Made by a program: the position numbers and the translations under genes. A DNA stretch of 38,576 nucleotides from Bacteroides sp. CAG:530 (lineage in GTDB: Bacteria > Bacteroidota > Bacteroidia > Bacteroidales > Bacteroidaceae): NCBI GenBank assembly GCA_000434735.1, contig FR881216.1:1-38576 (forward strand), read 5' to 3'. Shown here in pieces: positions 1 through 9,374 of the stretch (position 1 is the first letter of the stretch; the number at the start of each line of letters is the position of its first letter). The notes beneath the pieces were generated by a model. That model was given only the letters and a program-made list of their open reading frames with translations, had not been told where the DNA came from and did not search any database.

Positions 1-2
1 TC

Positions 3-278
3 CTATTTTGGATACCATTCGAGATACGCATCCATTAAAGTAGCATACCATGCCCTACATAGATGCTCATTTGTTATAGCTCTATGCAGTATGTAGCTGT
101 CTGCTATACGCCAATAGCCCTTGCGAGTATTACCCCATTCGTATGCTTGGTATTTATTAATACCACATTTAATGAGGTTTGCCACTTTTGTCTTGGATTT
201 CTTCCAAGCTTTCCATATACACATGCGAATTCTACACCTTAACCATTCATCAGTATCGTCAATTTCTGACTTCGTCAT
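3..278 (-). pseudogene. Group II intron maturase, C-terminal fragment
   Basis: The 91-residue product matches only the maturase-specific (GIIM/domain X) end of group II intron reverse transcriptases. Visible hallmarks are DEWLRCRIRMCIWKAWKK near the N-terminus and then AYEWGNTRKGYWRIADS. Intact proteins are several hundred residues long and carry finger-palm reverse transcriptase motifs such as YADD; none of these is present. The natural stop is just inside the window edge, so the loss is at the 5' end, not caused by the window cut. An upstream in-frame TTG at 303-305 would add nine residues, but it overlaps a promoter-like box, so I use the ATG at 278. Most likely an intron remnant. A retained stand-alone maturase-X protein is possible but unproven. 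Family assignment is confident; function is not. Confidence 0.8.
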
Positions 279-367
279 TGCGTCACCCAAAACAAGAGTA
301 CGCAAAGATACAAAATATTGTTTATCAATCAGTTATAAAATACGTATTTTTTGAGTGACGAAGTCAG
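266..367. repeat. 12-bp inverted repeat around the maturase fragment start
   Basis: CTGACTTCGTCA at 266-277 recurs as its exact reverse complement TGACGAAGTCAG at 356-367. The left arm lies in the first codons of the maturase fragment and the right arm in noncoding DNA. It may mark the breakpoint where the intron was truncated, or it may be a local rearrangement. Nothing more can be said from the sequence. Confidence 0.45.
303..310 (-). promoter_or_regulatory. Promoter -7 box (TATCTTTG) before the maturase fragment
   Basis: On the minus strand this reads TATCTTTG, an exact match to the Bacteroides -7 consensus TAnnTTTG. It would place a transcript start a short distance before the ATG at 278. 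I see no TTTG at the usual 19-21 bp upstream, so this is half a promoter by eye. Confidence 0.35.
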
Positions 368-437
368 GATGCGCCATTTTCTTTTTCAAGTAATCTATAG
401 CAAGAATCAGAAAACCATTGCGATGATTCAATCGCAT

Positions 438-491
438 CATCGTATTCTTTCACTTGACTCATCGTATTGTGTCACTTGGTTCATCGAATTG
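438..491. repeat. Short tandem direct repeat, 22-bp unit
   Basis: Two full units (438-459 and 460-481) share CATCGTATT, then TCACTTG near the unit end, and a third partial unit CATCGAATTG starts at 482. A small palindrome TGCGAT/ATCGCA (419-424, 431-436) sits just upstream. The 279-531 stretch otherwise holds no credible gene: it is A+T-rich, and any open frames there are short and without family features. Confidence 0.6.
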
Positions 492-531
492 TTTTTTTAC
501 TGCTCTACATCTAAACGTGAGGGCATAAAAA

Positions 532-566
532 ACTCCGCCGAGTTCTTTTATGAGCATCGGCGGAGT
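532..566 (-). terminator. Terminator of the chondroitin lyase-sulfatase operon
   Basis: Perfect 10-bp stem: ACTCCGCCGA (532-541) pairs with TCGGCGGAGT (557-566) around a 15-nt loop. It lies 9 bp beyond the stop of the minus-strand sulfatase. On the minus strand the stem is followed by a run of T, as in a rho-independent terminator. Confidence 0.85.
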
Positions 567-574
567 CTTTAATA

Positions 575-2116
575 TTACTTCTGGTTCTTAACCTTTTCCA
601 GTTCGGCAGCCAATTTCTGTGCTATTTCCGGATGGTCTTTAATCACATTGTTTGTTTCATTAGGGTCGGACTCTAAGTTGTAGAGCTCACCTTTAGGATT
701 GTTTCCGAGTTCCATCTTAGTCCAGAATTCGATAGCCGGCTTGTCTGACGGTTCAAGGTACTTCCAGTTGCCCGAAACAATGGCAAGCGTATTGTTAAGG
801 TTCTGTTCTACGATGTACTCGCGGTCGGCCTGATCGCGTCCTAAAAGTGCCATTGGGCGAGCCTTACTGTCGGGTGCAGCGCCCTTAGCCAAAGGCTGTT
901 CCAGGATTTCTGCCAACGAAGCGTATACGTCAATCTGTGAGAACAATCCCTGCTGTTTGCCAGGAGCTACTGCTGCAGGCCAACGAAGGATAAACGGAAT
1001 GCGTGTTCCGGCTTCGTACAAGCTGTATTTACCTCCACGGTAGTCGAGCATAGGCTTGTGGCCGTTCAGCATTTCGAATGCGTGGTCTTCGTAACCGTCG
1101 TCTATAACCGGACCGTTATCGCTGGTGAAGATAAATATTGTGTTGTCGGCAATGCCAAGGCTGTCAAGCGTATTCATGATTTCGCCGATAGTCCAGTCGA
1201 GCTGCAAGATAACGTCGCCTCTGGTGCCCAGACCACTCTTTCCTGCAAAGCGCGGATGCGGAACGCGTGGCACGTGAACATCCTGTGTACCCATGTAAAG
1301 GAAGAACGGTTCGGAAGCCGACTTGACGATAAAGTCTTTAGCCTTGTTTGTAATTACGTCGGCTATTTCTTCGTCGTTCCACAAAGCCGATTTACCTCCG
1401 GTCATCCATCCGATACGAGGAATACCGTTGATAATGGTATTGTTATGGCCCTGGCTTGGTTTAAGCTTAACCAGTTCAGGATTCTCTTCTCCGGTAGGCC
1501 AGTCGCCCACTTTCTTATCATAGCTTACTGTGATAGGGTCGTTAGGGTCCAGACCGTCTACGCGTCCGTTTTCAACGAATACACAAGGCACGCGGTCTAC
1601 TGTAGCCGGAATGATATATTCATAATCGAATCCGATGCTCTGAGTGTTAGGCTTGATGAGGCCGTTGAAATTTGTTCCTCCCTTAGGGCCTAAGCCAAGA
1701 TGCCATTTACCGATAGCAGCTGTGGTATAGCCTGCGCTCTTGAACATATCGGCCATGGTAACACATGTAGTGTCGATAATCAGCTCAGAGTTACCCGGTG
1801 CGATTCCGGTGTTCTCTTTTCTCCAAGGATAGCTACCTGTAAGCAATCCGTAGCGTGCCGGAGTACTTGTAGCCGATGTAGAGTAAGCGTTGGTGAACTG
1901 CAATCCCTGTCCTGCCAAACGGTCGATGTTTGGAGTAGAGATTTTGGTAGCGCCGTAACAGCTCAAATCGCCTATACCCAAGTCGTCTGAATAGAGAAAA
2001 ATAACATTCGGACGCTTAGTATCAACAGCTTGTTTCTGTTTGGCTTGTTTACAGCCTGTGGTTCCTGCAGCAGTAGCTACTGCACAAATCATGAGTAATG
2101 GATTATAAATCTTCAT
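575..2116 (-). CDS. S1 sulfatase, S1_15-like (GalNAc/Gal 6-O-sulfatase)
   Basis: A 513-residue formylglycine-dependent sulfatase of the alkaline phosphatase superfamily. The metal-binding Asp pair is at 44-45 and the maturation motif S84-T-P-A-R88 is the serine type, so it needs an anaerobic sulfatase-maturating enzyme. The catalytic core includes GKWHLGLG and FTSDNGP. A hydrophobic N-terminus ends in TTGC (Cys22), a weak lipobox, so it is exported and possibly a lipoprotein. The C-terminal pattern around DGYEDHAFEMLNGHKP followed by RGGKYS resembles the S1_15 group, which includes the chondroitin 6-O-sulfatase BT3333 of B. thetaiotaomicron. It is the second gene of an operon, starting 7 bp after the chondroitin lyase stop, which fits removal of 6-O-sulfate from GalNAc. 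The sulfatase call is firm; the position specificity is inferred from similarity and context. Confidence 0.9.
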   Translation of the reverse strand: MKIYNPLLMICAVATAAGTTGCKQAKQKQAVDTKRPNVIFLYSDDLGIGDLSCYGATKISTPNIDRLAGQGLQFTNAYSTSATSTPARYGLLTGSYPWRKENTGIAPGNSELIIDTTCVTMADMFKSAGYTTAAIGKWHLGLGPKGGTNFNGLIKPNTQSIGFDYEYIIPATVDRVPCVFVENGRVDGLDPNDPITVSYDKKVGDWPTGEENPELVKLKPSQGHNNTIINGIPRIGWMTGGKSALWNDEEIADVITNKAKDFIVKSASEPFFLYMGTQDVHVPRVPHPRFAGKSGLGTRGDVILQLDWTIGEIMNTLDSLGIADNTIFIFTSDNGPVIDDGYEDHAFEMLNGHKPMLDYRGGKYSLYEAGTRIPFILRWPAAVAPGKQQGLFSQIDVYASLAEILEQPLAKGAAPDSKARPMALLGRDQADREYIVEQNLNNTLAIVSGNWKYLEPSDKPAIEFWTKMELGNNPKGELYNLESDPNETNNVIKDHPEIAQKLAAELEKVKNQK

Positions 2117-2123
2117 GAGGCTA

Positions 2124-5100
2124 TTATTTTGTTAAATTGATATCTGTGGTAAGTCCGTCTTTGCAAGTAAACTTGATGACAGTCTGTTTCTTGTTGGCCG
2201 ACAAGATAGTGCAGTTAGCGGGAAGCTGAGTTGCTTTCCATTCTCCCTTCAAGGTTACGCATACGTCGATAGGAAGTGATGCGTTGAACTTCCAAGGACG
2301 AGAGTAAATACTGCGTTCTATTCTCTTTCCGTTTTCGTCGAATACATCGTCGCTCTTACCGCGATACAGTGCTATGTCGGGCTGGCATACAGAAAGGGTA
2401 ATCATCTTTCCTTCTTCCTTAACCATAACCAAGCATGAAGTATCTGCTTTGGCTAGCAATCCTGCGGGGAGAGTTTCGTTCTTTTCGAACAATACGTACG
2501 AAGTAATGCCCATCTTATTATCTTTTACGATGTGAGCCTTAGTGTTGCACTGCAATACCTTATAGTCGGGTTTGCTTGCAAACGCCTTCATGCTGTTCTT
2601 GTCGGTTTGCGGTATTACGGCATATTCGTAGCTTTCGCCCTTAGGAGCCTTACCATGATTGAATGTCAATGAAACCCAGTCGCCATAAGTAACCTTTTCT
2701 GTTTCTTCATGACGTGATTCTTGCGGGAAGTTCTTCTCGAAAGTCAGCTTGTTAAGCATGTGCTTAGGAATGTAATATCCGGTCTGGAAGTTGTCTACCC
2801 ATGCAGTAGAGCCAATGTTCTGTCCGTTCCAGTATTCTTTATCCTTTTCGTTCTTCATGCAGAGCTGGAATACAGTAGTTTCTGTAGCGTAGTCAGAGTT
2901 GATATTCTCGATGTCAGAACCCAAGCATACAACCTTACCACCCAAGAAGTGATATGACTTACGTGCTCTCATGCTGCCGTTGTACTTATCGTGCTCGTGC
3001 AACTTCATACCGAAGTTACCGTTTTCGTGATTCTGTGTCAAGCCACCGGCAAACGCTTCGTCAGAGTAAAGCATTTCTTCTACTCCAGAGAATGCGTCAA
3101 CATTCAAGATGTGAGCGTGAAGCTGGTCTACAGGCAAATGTATAGCTGTAGTTCCCGGTATTCTTCCCCAGTCGAATCCATCTCCCTGCCATCCGCTTGT
3201 AGTAGGAGTTACTGTAGCACCCTTAGGAGCAGTCATAATCTGCAAGCTACCGTGAGCCAGATAACGTCCGTACAAGTTACATCCCAAGTAGTGCTCTGCA
3301 GCCCATAAGTAGCGGTTATGTCCGCGTGCTACAGCGCTCCAGTTGCTTCTTCTCTGTACAGATACACAGCCATAGTTTATGGCGATATTACCTTGAGGGT
3401 CGGCTTCGGGTTTGAATCCTTGCTTTTCAAGCTGTTTGCGTATGCGGTTTTCTCTTGGTCCGGCCGATGCAGGCATATATTCTTCGGGTTTCTCTCCATT
3501 GTTTGCGGCAGCCAATCGCAGGTAAGCCGATGCCATTTCTGCGTCGATAGCTTCCTTACCGTCTGGTGTACCAGCCAACGCCATTTGTGCGTAGTGCAAA
3601 GGAATAAGGCGACCCTTGCCATCGGGGTGACGACCAGACATTGCCAATGGGAAGTAAAGAGTGTTGCAGTAGAATCTCATTGCCAACAGTGAGTTCTTCA
3701 CGGTTTTATGAGCCAATTCTGATACGCCGAACTGAGTTCCGCTAAGCAGATAAATCATATTGGTAGCTCCATCCAATCCGCCTACAGCGTATGCTGGATA
3801 GTTGTTACAGTGATGGAATGCACCACCGTCTACCTTGAACGAGCCTTGCAAACCGTTAGCCGGACGGCATCCCCAGTCAATCCAACGCTGGAAAGAACGG
3901 AGGTATCTCATCTTTTCGGGGGTATCTTCCATAATCAGGATACTTGCTATTCTACCTGTGGTCTGAGTATTGAACGAGTCCATATCGATACCGTTTTCTG
4001 TCGGCTTGCGATAAATTTCGTTTGTGATGGCATACCACAGCATAGCCTGTTCTGCCTCGTTCAGCTTACCAGCCTGGCGAAGTACGTCTTTCATCAGGAA
4101 GTATGAAGTATAGAAACCTCTGAAGCTATATCCGTAGTGAGTGAAGTTACCCAAGCAGCTACCAGCGGCTATACCTTGGTCGGTAGCATGTTCGTACATT
4201 TTCAGGAACATATCCTTCATCTCAGCCTTAATCTCAGGAGCGTCTGTCTGATTATAAGCTATAGCGATACGGTTCATCAAGTCGAAGTAAGCCTTCAACT
4301 CATTTCCCTGCTTGTTAATCATGTCTTTGCTCCAATTAGGGATGATACGTTCAAATTTCTCGGCAGCGCGTGCAAAGAAGATAGGCACACCGCTTATTTC
4401 ACCCTTTTCATTATAAGTAATCTGATAGAAAGCGAATTTCTTACGGATGCTTGCAAGGGTCTTTTCGGTTACCTTTCCAGGATTGAAAATGATTGATTTA
4501 AATCGTTCTTCCAACTTGCGGACATCGGCTTTTTCTGCTTCGGTTACAGGCGTAAGAGCCATATCCGACTGGATCTGTGAGTGCAGATAAACCACCAGCC
4601 AGTGATTGCGGTTGGCGCTGTTTACGAACGGTACCTGTCTGTCGGCAGTTTGATGACGATGGTCGGTCTTTACAGAAGGAATCATCAAGTCGATGCAGAT
4701 CTGTCCTTCAGATGACTTAGGAGCGGTGAAGCGAACTTCGTCCATGCCTTCCTGAGGAGTACCCTGCATATCGCGTTCAAAGCATACCCAAGCGGCACGC
4801 CATCCGGTAAACGCTGTACGCAGATTAAAGTGGCAGCATTCTTTTCCTTCTTTATAGAAGCCTACACGGATACTGTCGTTTATAGCTTTGGTATTATAGA
4901 ACCATCCTGTGAAAGTAGACAGATAAAGGTCTTTGCCAGTAGGGTCTTTCTTCTGGAACATCACGTCTTTCTTAAGCGAGATTGTTTCTCCAGGTTTAAA
5001 AGTCCATTGCATTGACTGTTTTCCGTCTTTATAGTGCGCAGTATTTATTGCCAATCCGGCACCTTTCCAGTTGTCGGGCACTTTATTTTCTTCGAATGAA

Positions 5101-5195
5101 ATGACACGGGTGTCTTTTACTACGGGGATTTGGCCTCCAGCCTTAGGAGCCACGAGAGTAAAAGCACATGCGATAGGTAGTATAAAACGTCTCAT
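2124..5195 (-). CDS. Chondroitin sulfate ABC lyase, PL8
   Basis: A 1023-residue polysaccharide lyase that cleaves chondroitin and dermatan sulfate (often also hyaluronan) by beta-elimination to 4,5-unsaturated disaccharides. Length and domain order match chondroitinase ABC: signal peptide (about 1-21), N-terminal beta-sandwich (about 30-180), alpha/alpha toroid (about 200-560), then the PL8 super-sandwich. The active site is recognisable by comparison with the Proteus vulgaris enzyme: His462 and Tyr469 in HCNNYPAY, Arg522 in SGRHPDG and Glu634 in WAAEHY. The spacing of the His-Tyr pair is identical to His501/Tyr508 there. It is periplasmic or surface-exposed. It heads the operon with the downstream sulfatase and lies behind the regulator gene, whose likely signal is its product. 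The family call is very strong; exo versus endo mode cannot be read from sequence. Confidence 0.95.
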   Translation of the reverse strand: MRRFILPIACAFTLVAPKAGGQIPVVKDTRVISFEENKVPDNWKGAGLAINTAHYKDGKQSMQWTFKPGETISLKKDVMFQKKDPTGKDLYLSTFTGWFYNTKAINDSIRVGFYKEGKECCHFNLRTAFTGWRAAWVCFERDMQGTPQEGMDEVRFTAPKSSEGQICIDLMIPSVKTDHRHQTADRQVPFVNSANRNHWLVVYLHSQIQSDMALTPVTEAEKADVRKLEERFKSIIFNPGKVTEKTLASIRKKFAFYQITYNEKGEISGVPIFFARAAEKFERIIPNWSKDMINKQGNELKAYFDLMNRIAIAYNQTDAPEIKAEMKDMFLKMYEHATDQGIAAGSCLGNFTHYGYSFRGFYTSYFLMKDVLRQAGKLNEAEQAMLWYAITNEIYRKPTENGIDMDSFNTQTTGRIASILIMEDTPEKMRYLRSFQRWIDWGCRPANGLQGSFKVDGGAFHHCNNYPAYAVGGLDGATNMIYLLSGTQFGVSELAHKTVKNSLLAMRFYCNTLYFPLAMSGRHPDGKGRLIPLHYAQMALAGTPDGKEAIDAEMASAYLRLAAANNGEKPEEYMPASAGPRENRIRKQLEKQGFKPEADPQGNIAINYGCVSVQRRSNWSAVARGHNRYLWAAEHYLGCNLYGRYLAHGSLQIMTAPKGATVTPTTSGWQGDGFDWGRIPGTTAIHLPVDQLHAHILNVDAFSGVEEMLYSDEAFAGGLTQNHENGNFGMKLHEHDKYNGSMRARKSYHFLGGKVVCLGSDIENINSDYATETTVFQLCMKNEKDKEYWNGQNIGSTAWVDNFQTGYYIPKHMLNKLTFEKNFPQESRHEETEKVTYGDWVSLTFNHGKAPKGESYEYAVIPQTDKNSMKAFASKPDYKVLQCNTKAHIVKDNKMGITSYVLFEKNETLPAGLLAKADTSCLVMVKEEGKMITLSVCQPDIALYRGKSDDVFDENGKRIERSIYSRPWKFNASLPIDVCVTLKGEWKATQLPANCTILSANKKQTVIKFTCKDGLTTDINLTK

Positions 5196-5217
5196 GGTAT
5201 TAAATTTGATTTTTATT

Positions 5218-5247
5218 CAGTGCAAAAGTATTAATATAGATGCACTG
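5218..5247 (-). promoter_or_regulatory. Promoter and inverted repeat before the chondroitin lyase
   Basis: On the minus strand TACTTTTG (5223-5230) matches the Bacteroides -7 consensus exactly. A 7-bp inverted repeat, CAGTGCA (5218-5224) and TGCACTG (5241-5247), encloses it, and AGTGCA appears again at 5273-5278. No TTTG is seen at the -33 position, which would fit an activator-dependent promoter driven by the neighbouring regulator. That role is inference. Confidence 0.45.
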
Positions 5248-5289
5248 CACCATACGTGTTTTATTCATATAAAGTGCAAAATCGTACAA

Positions 5290-8200
5290 TTACTCTTCCT
5301 CGTCTGTTGAGGTATCTGCTTTACCCTTTCTGTATTCCATAGGGGTAACGTCGTAGGCTTTTTTAAATAATTTGCTGAAGTAGCGCGATGAGCTGAATCC
5401 CGTTTGTTCTGATATGGCTATGATATTCAGTTCGGGATTTGATTTCAGCATGTGAGCGGCTTTCTTCAGTCGTAAGGTGATGAAGAAATCGTTAGGTGTC
5501 TGTCCTGTTATGGCCTTGATCTTAGAATATATGCGAGTTCGTGAAATGAACATTTTCTGCGCCAACTTGTCGATGGTGAAGTCTGTATCTTCAAGATGTT
5601 TTTCGAAAATGTCAATCACTTCGTCAAGGAACTGCTTGTCTAACGGGTTGGTAGCCAATACCGGAGTCTGTGCCGCCGGCTGCTTGCTGAAGTACTCTTG
5701 CAGCATGATGCGCGAGTTCACAAGGTTATTGCATCGCGAAATAAGTATGCGCGAGTTGAACGGCTTGGTAATATAGTCGTCGGCTCCTATGCGCAGTCCC
5801 TCCAAGTTCTGCTCTATCTCGGTACGTGCGGTAAGCAGCACTACCGGAATGTGGCATGTATCGATGTTGCTCTTCAGTTGCTTGGTCAACTCAATGCCCG
5901 ACATGCGTGGCATGAGCACATCGCTCAATACAATCTGAGGCATGTGTTCATGTATTACTTCTAACGCTTTAACTCCGTCTTCGGCCGTAAAGGTATCGTA
6001 AATAGGATTGAATAATTCGGTAAGCATGTTACGTATCGACTCGTTATCTTCTACAATAAGTATAGACGGGCGTTGTCCGTTCTTGCTTACCGGTTCGTTC
6101 AATTCATTGGCTGGAATTTCTTCCTCTATTTCTTCTTTCGTATCTATAGGTGTAATGATGTTTTGTTCCTGTTGCTTTTCTGCCGATACGGTAGCTATCT
6201 CTTCGGTAGAGTAGGCTGTTGTTCCCATAGGCAACTTAACTATGAACTTGGTGCCTTTACCTTCGGTGCTCTCTACTTCTATAGTTCCGTGGTGCAGTTC
6301 TACTATACCCTTTGTTAGAGCAAGTCCGATACCTGTACCTGCGTTCACTTCCGATTCGTTTGATGCCTGATAGAATCTGTTGAATATCTTGCCTATTTCG
6401 GTTGCCGGAATTCCTATACCGTCATCTTCTACAGAGAAGCACGCCATGCCTTCTTCCTGATATGCCGATAACACGATGCATCCCTCCTTAGAACAATGCT
6501 TTATGGCGTTAGACAGCAAGTTGTTTATCACCTTCTGCATCTGGGTAGCGTCGAACCAGACTTCTATATCCTCTTGCTGTCTGTCGAACTCTATCTTTAT
6601 CTTTTTAGACTGAGCGTAAGCCAAGAACAGAAGATACGTTTCGTTAAGGAACTGTATGATATTATACTGCTGCACCTTAATCTTCATCATGCCCTGCTCC
6701 TGCTTTCTGAAGTCGAGAAGCTCGCTGATAAGTCCTTTCAGCTGAATGCTGCTCTTGTAAGCGGTAAGTATTTTAGAGAATATAGCAGGCGTGATTTGCG
6801 GTTGTTTCAGAATATTCTCCAGCTGTCCGATGATAAGCGTAAGCGGAGTTCTGAACTCGTGCGAAATGCTTGTAAAGAAGCGCAGTTTCGACTGGTTCAG
6901 GTTCTCTATGTCTTGCAGATGCTTCTGTTCGTATCTGAGTGATTCTCTCAGCTTTACACGCATCTTATAGGTACGCATCAGGTAGTATACGCTTCCGGCT
7001 ATAGCCAACAGGTAGAGCATATACGCCCATACGGTGCGATAGAACGGGGGCAGTATAACTATCTTGATAGCTATTTCATGGCTCATTGTTTCGGGCTTTA
7101 CGGAGCGTAAGTGCAGGGTGTATGTGCCGGGACTCAGGTTAGTATAGGTTATGGCAGGTTGTCCTTGCGTATCGGTCCATTTTTTAGAGAATCCGTCCAG
7201 ATAATATTCCATTCTCTCTTTGTTCTCAAGCAGATAGTTAGAGCTTGAGAAGTACAGGCTGAACATGTTTTGTGAAGCGTTCAACTTAATAGCCCCCACC
7301 TCGTTAATAGTCTTCGGTAGTATGCCGCTTTTATCGCCCACCTTTATCTCATTGCCGTTTACTACCAGTTTGGTCCAGAATATATTATACGGCTGAGGGG
7401 CGATCTTCAACTTGCTTAGCGAGAACGATATCATTCCGTCTACGCCTCCTAAGAATACAGTCTGGTCTTTAGCTATGTAAAGTCCGTTTTCGTTGATGGC
7501 TGCAATAGGCAATCCATTTTCAGAACTGTAGTTCTTCACCTTTTTAGTTTGATAGTTGAAGCGTGAAAAGCCGGTATTCGAAATGATGAACAACTCATTA
7601 TCTTTCGTTTCGCATACCTTATATATACAGTCGCTTATTATCTGACTGTTCTTTATATCGAAGTTAGTAAACTTATGCTGTGTAGGGTCGTAGCAATCGA
7701 GTCCGCTACCTGCCGATGCAAACCACAACATGCCTCTGCTGTCTTTAAAGATAGAGTTTATGTTGTTGTTGCAAATGGTATTAGCGTCTCCGTCCTTATG
7801 CTTCAGCTGAGAAAGCTTTCCGGTAGAGAAGTCGTAGCAGAACACACCCTCTCCGTTGACCGAAATCCAGAGCCTTCCTTGCTGGTCGAACTCCAGATCG
7901 GCTACCATCTTGATGAGGCTTCCCAACTTATCGTCTTTAAATAGCTGCGTGCATTTCCCGGTTTGGGTAGAAAACATGCACATCCCGTTTTGCGTAGCTA
8001 TAATCAGACTGTCTTTATAAGGTACTATGTCTCGTATAATGTCCGAAGGCAGCGTTTCGGGGTTTCCTATCTCTCGTTTGTAGCAAGTGAATCTTTCTGT
8101 GCGTATATCCAGTCGGTTAAGTCCACCTAAGTGAGTACCTATCCACATAATGTCTTTGGCTTCATCATAGTAGATGGCTTTTACATTGTTGTGCGATATG

Positions 8201-9345
8201 CTGTTGGGCGAAGAAGTATTGGCGTACCGAGTAAACTTGCCGGTCTTACGGTCGAGCACGTTGATACCTCCACCTTCCGTGCAAATCCACAGTCGTCCGT
8301 CTTTATCTTCAAGCATATTGCCTACTACCGGGAAACTAAGCTCATGCTTTTTACGGCGGTAGATGGTATAGATTTCATATTCCGGATTGAAATAGTTTAC
8401 TCCACCGAAATAAGTTCCCAGCCATAATGTGCCCTGCGAGTCTTTCTCAATGCACCATACAGAAGAGTGCGAGAGGCTTGCCGGACTCTGGATGTCGGGC
8501 TTATACAGAGTAAACTGATTGGTATGCGGATCGTACTTGTTAAGTCCGTTCATTGTACCTATCCAGATGCAGCCTTGATTATCTTCGCAGAAGCAACGCG
8601 CGAAGTTCGACGAAAGAGAATTAGGGTTATTGGCCTCTTTGCGTATGTTGGTCATCTCGTCGTTCTTGTCTATCTTATATATACCATCTTCCCATGTTCC
8701 AATCCAGATATTGCGGGAGGAGTCCTCATACATTCGTGTTACCTGTACCTTCTTGATACGATGTTTCAGCTCTTTGTCTTTCGATAGGGTATATACGCCA
8801 TCGCTTTCTGTACCTATCCAGAAAGTCTTTTTAGAGTCGATGAACAACTCTGTAGAAAGACAAGACATGCAGCTAATTTTGTAAAAGCTGTCAAAGTTTC
8901 CGGTAGAAGCGTTGTAGGTGAATATTTCGTTCTTGCATAGAATATACAGTCGGTCTGTAAAATTCATGCAGTCCACTTTTCCGTGAATAAGAGTCTTGAA
9001 TTGCATCGTAGAGAGTGTGAGCTCTGCTACTCCGTCGGTGCACAGCAAGTATATATGTCCGTTATGGTCGCCTGTGATACGCAGTACGGTATTCGAGAAA
9101 AGGCTATGCGGATTGTCCTTCTCTAATCTGAATGTCTGTGTGTATTGTCCGTTGTAACAGTTCAATCCGTCGCGTGTGGCTATCCATATTCTGCCCGCTT
9201 CGTCAATGTAGATACTATTTACCGAAACCTGCGATAATCCGTTTTCTGTAGATAAATGTTGGAATGATATATTTTGCGCCGATACGTTTTTCGGCATGCA
9301 TATGCATAGTGTAATTGTTAATAAGAGTAAAAGAAAATTTCTCAT
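5290..9345 (-). CDS. Hybrid two-component sensor/regulator (HTCS) for chondroitin sulfate
   Basis: A one-protein two-component system. I place the start at the ATG at 9345, since MRNFLLLLL begins a proper signal peptide; an upstream ATG at 9378 would add 11 residues. Numbering from that upstream Met: periplasmic two-propeller sensor with repeated WIGT-type strands (about 38-660), Y_Y_Y domain (about 700-778), one membrane span (about 782-801), histidine kinase with phospho-acceptor His840 in SISHEFRTP, ATPase with N box (NNLLSNAIKH) and GTGIGLAL, receiver with acceptor Asp1153 in LSDVLMPRM, and AraC-type HTH (about 1255-1352). The architecture and flanking genes equal those of BT3334, which responds to unsaturated chondroitin disaccharides. 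It probably activates the lyase operon on one side and GH88/sulfatase on the other. The ligand is inferred. Confidence 0.93.
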   Translation of the reverse strand: MRNFLLLLLTITLCICMPKNVSAQNISFQHLSTENGLSQVSVNSIYIDEAGRIWIATRDGLNCYNGQYTQTFRLEKDNPHSLFSNTVLRITGDHNGHIYLLCTDGVAELTLSTMQFKTLIHGKVDCMNFTDRLYILCKNEIFTYNASTGNFDSFYKISCMSCLSTELFIDSKKTFWIGTESDGVYTLSKDKELKHRIKKVQVTRMYEDSSRNIWIGTWEDGIYKIDKNDEMTNIRKEANNPNSLSSNFARCFCEDNQGCIWIGTMNGLNKYDPHTNQFTLYKPDIQSPASLSHSSVWCIEKDSQGTLWLGTYFGGVNYFNPEYEIYTIYRRKKHELSFPVVGNMLEDKDGRLWICTEGGGINVLDRKTGKFTRYANTSSPNSISHNNVKAIYYDEAKDIMWIGTHLGGLNRLDIRTERFTCYKREIGNPETLPSDIIRDIVPYKDSLIIATQNGMCMFSTQTGKCTQLFKDDKLGSLIKMVADLEFDQQGRLWISVNGEGVFCYDFSTGKLSQLKHKDGDANTICNNNINSIFKDSRGMLWFASAGSGLDCYDPTQHKFTNFDIKNSQIISDCIYKVCETKDNELFIISNTGFSRFNYQTKKVKNYSSENGLPIAAINENGLYIAKDQTVFLGGVDGMISFSLSKLKIAPQPYNIFWTKLVVNGNEIKVGDKSGILPKTINEVGAIKLNASQNMFSLYFSSSNYLLENKERMEYYLDGFSKKWTDTQGQPAITYTNLSPGTYTLHLRSVKPETMSHEIAIKIVILPPFYRTVWAYMLYLLAIAGSVYYLMRTYKMRVKLRESLRYEQKHLQDIENLNQSKLRFFTSISHEFRTPLTLIIGQLENILKQPQITPAIFSKILTAYKSSIQLKGLISELLDFRKQEQGMMKIKVQQYNIIQFLNETYLLFLAYAQSKKIKIEFDRQQEDIEVWFDATQMQKVINNLLSNAIKHCSKEGCIVLSAYQEEGMACFSVEDDGIGIPATEIGKIFNRFYQASNESEVNAGTGIGLALTKGIVELHHGTIEVESTEGKGTKFIVKLPMGTTAYSTEEIATVSAEKQQEQNIITPIDTKEEIEEEIPANELNEPVSKNGQRPSILIVEDNESIRNMLTELFNPIYDTFTAEDGVKALEVIHEHMPQIVLSDVLMPRMSGIELTKQLKSNIDTCHIPVVLLTARTEIEQNLEGLRIGADDYITKPFNSRILISRCNNLVNSRIMLQEYFSKQPAAQTPVLATNPLDKQFLDEVIDIFEKHLEDTDFTIDKLAQKMFISRTRIYSKIKAITGQTPNDFFITLRLKKAAHMLKSNPELNIIAISEQTGFSSSRYFSKLFKKAYDVTPMEYRKGKADTSTDEEE

Positions 9346-9374
9346 AGGTGAGGTTTTGAAAAGTATTACGATTG

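Noticed and set aside
303..305. TTG as the start of the maturase fragment
   Set aside because: It overlaps the -7 promoter-like box, so a transcript from that promoter would not contain it; the ATG at 276-278 is used instead.
438..491. A possible CRISPR array
   Set aside because: The repeat units are contiguous, with no spacers, only about two and a half copies exist, and no cas genes are in the window.
1058..1693. A 211-codon open frame on the plus strand opposite the S1_15-like sulfatase
   Set aside because: It is the antisense of a well-supported enzyme, has no family features and is Cys/Val/His-rich in the manner of shadow frames.
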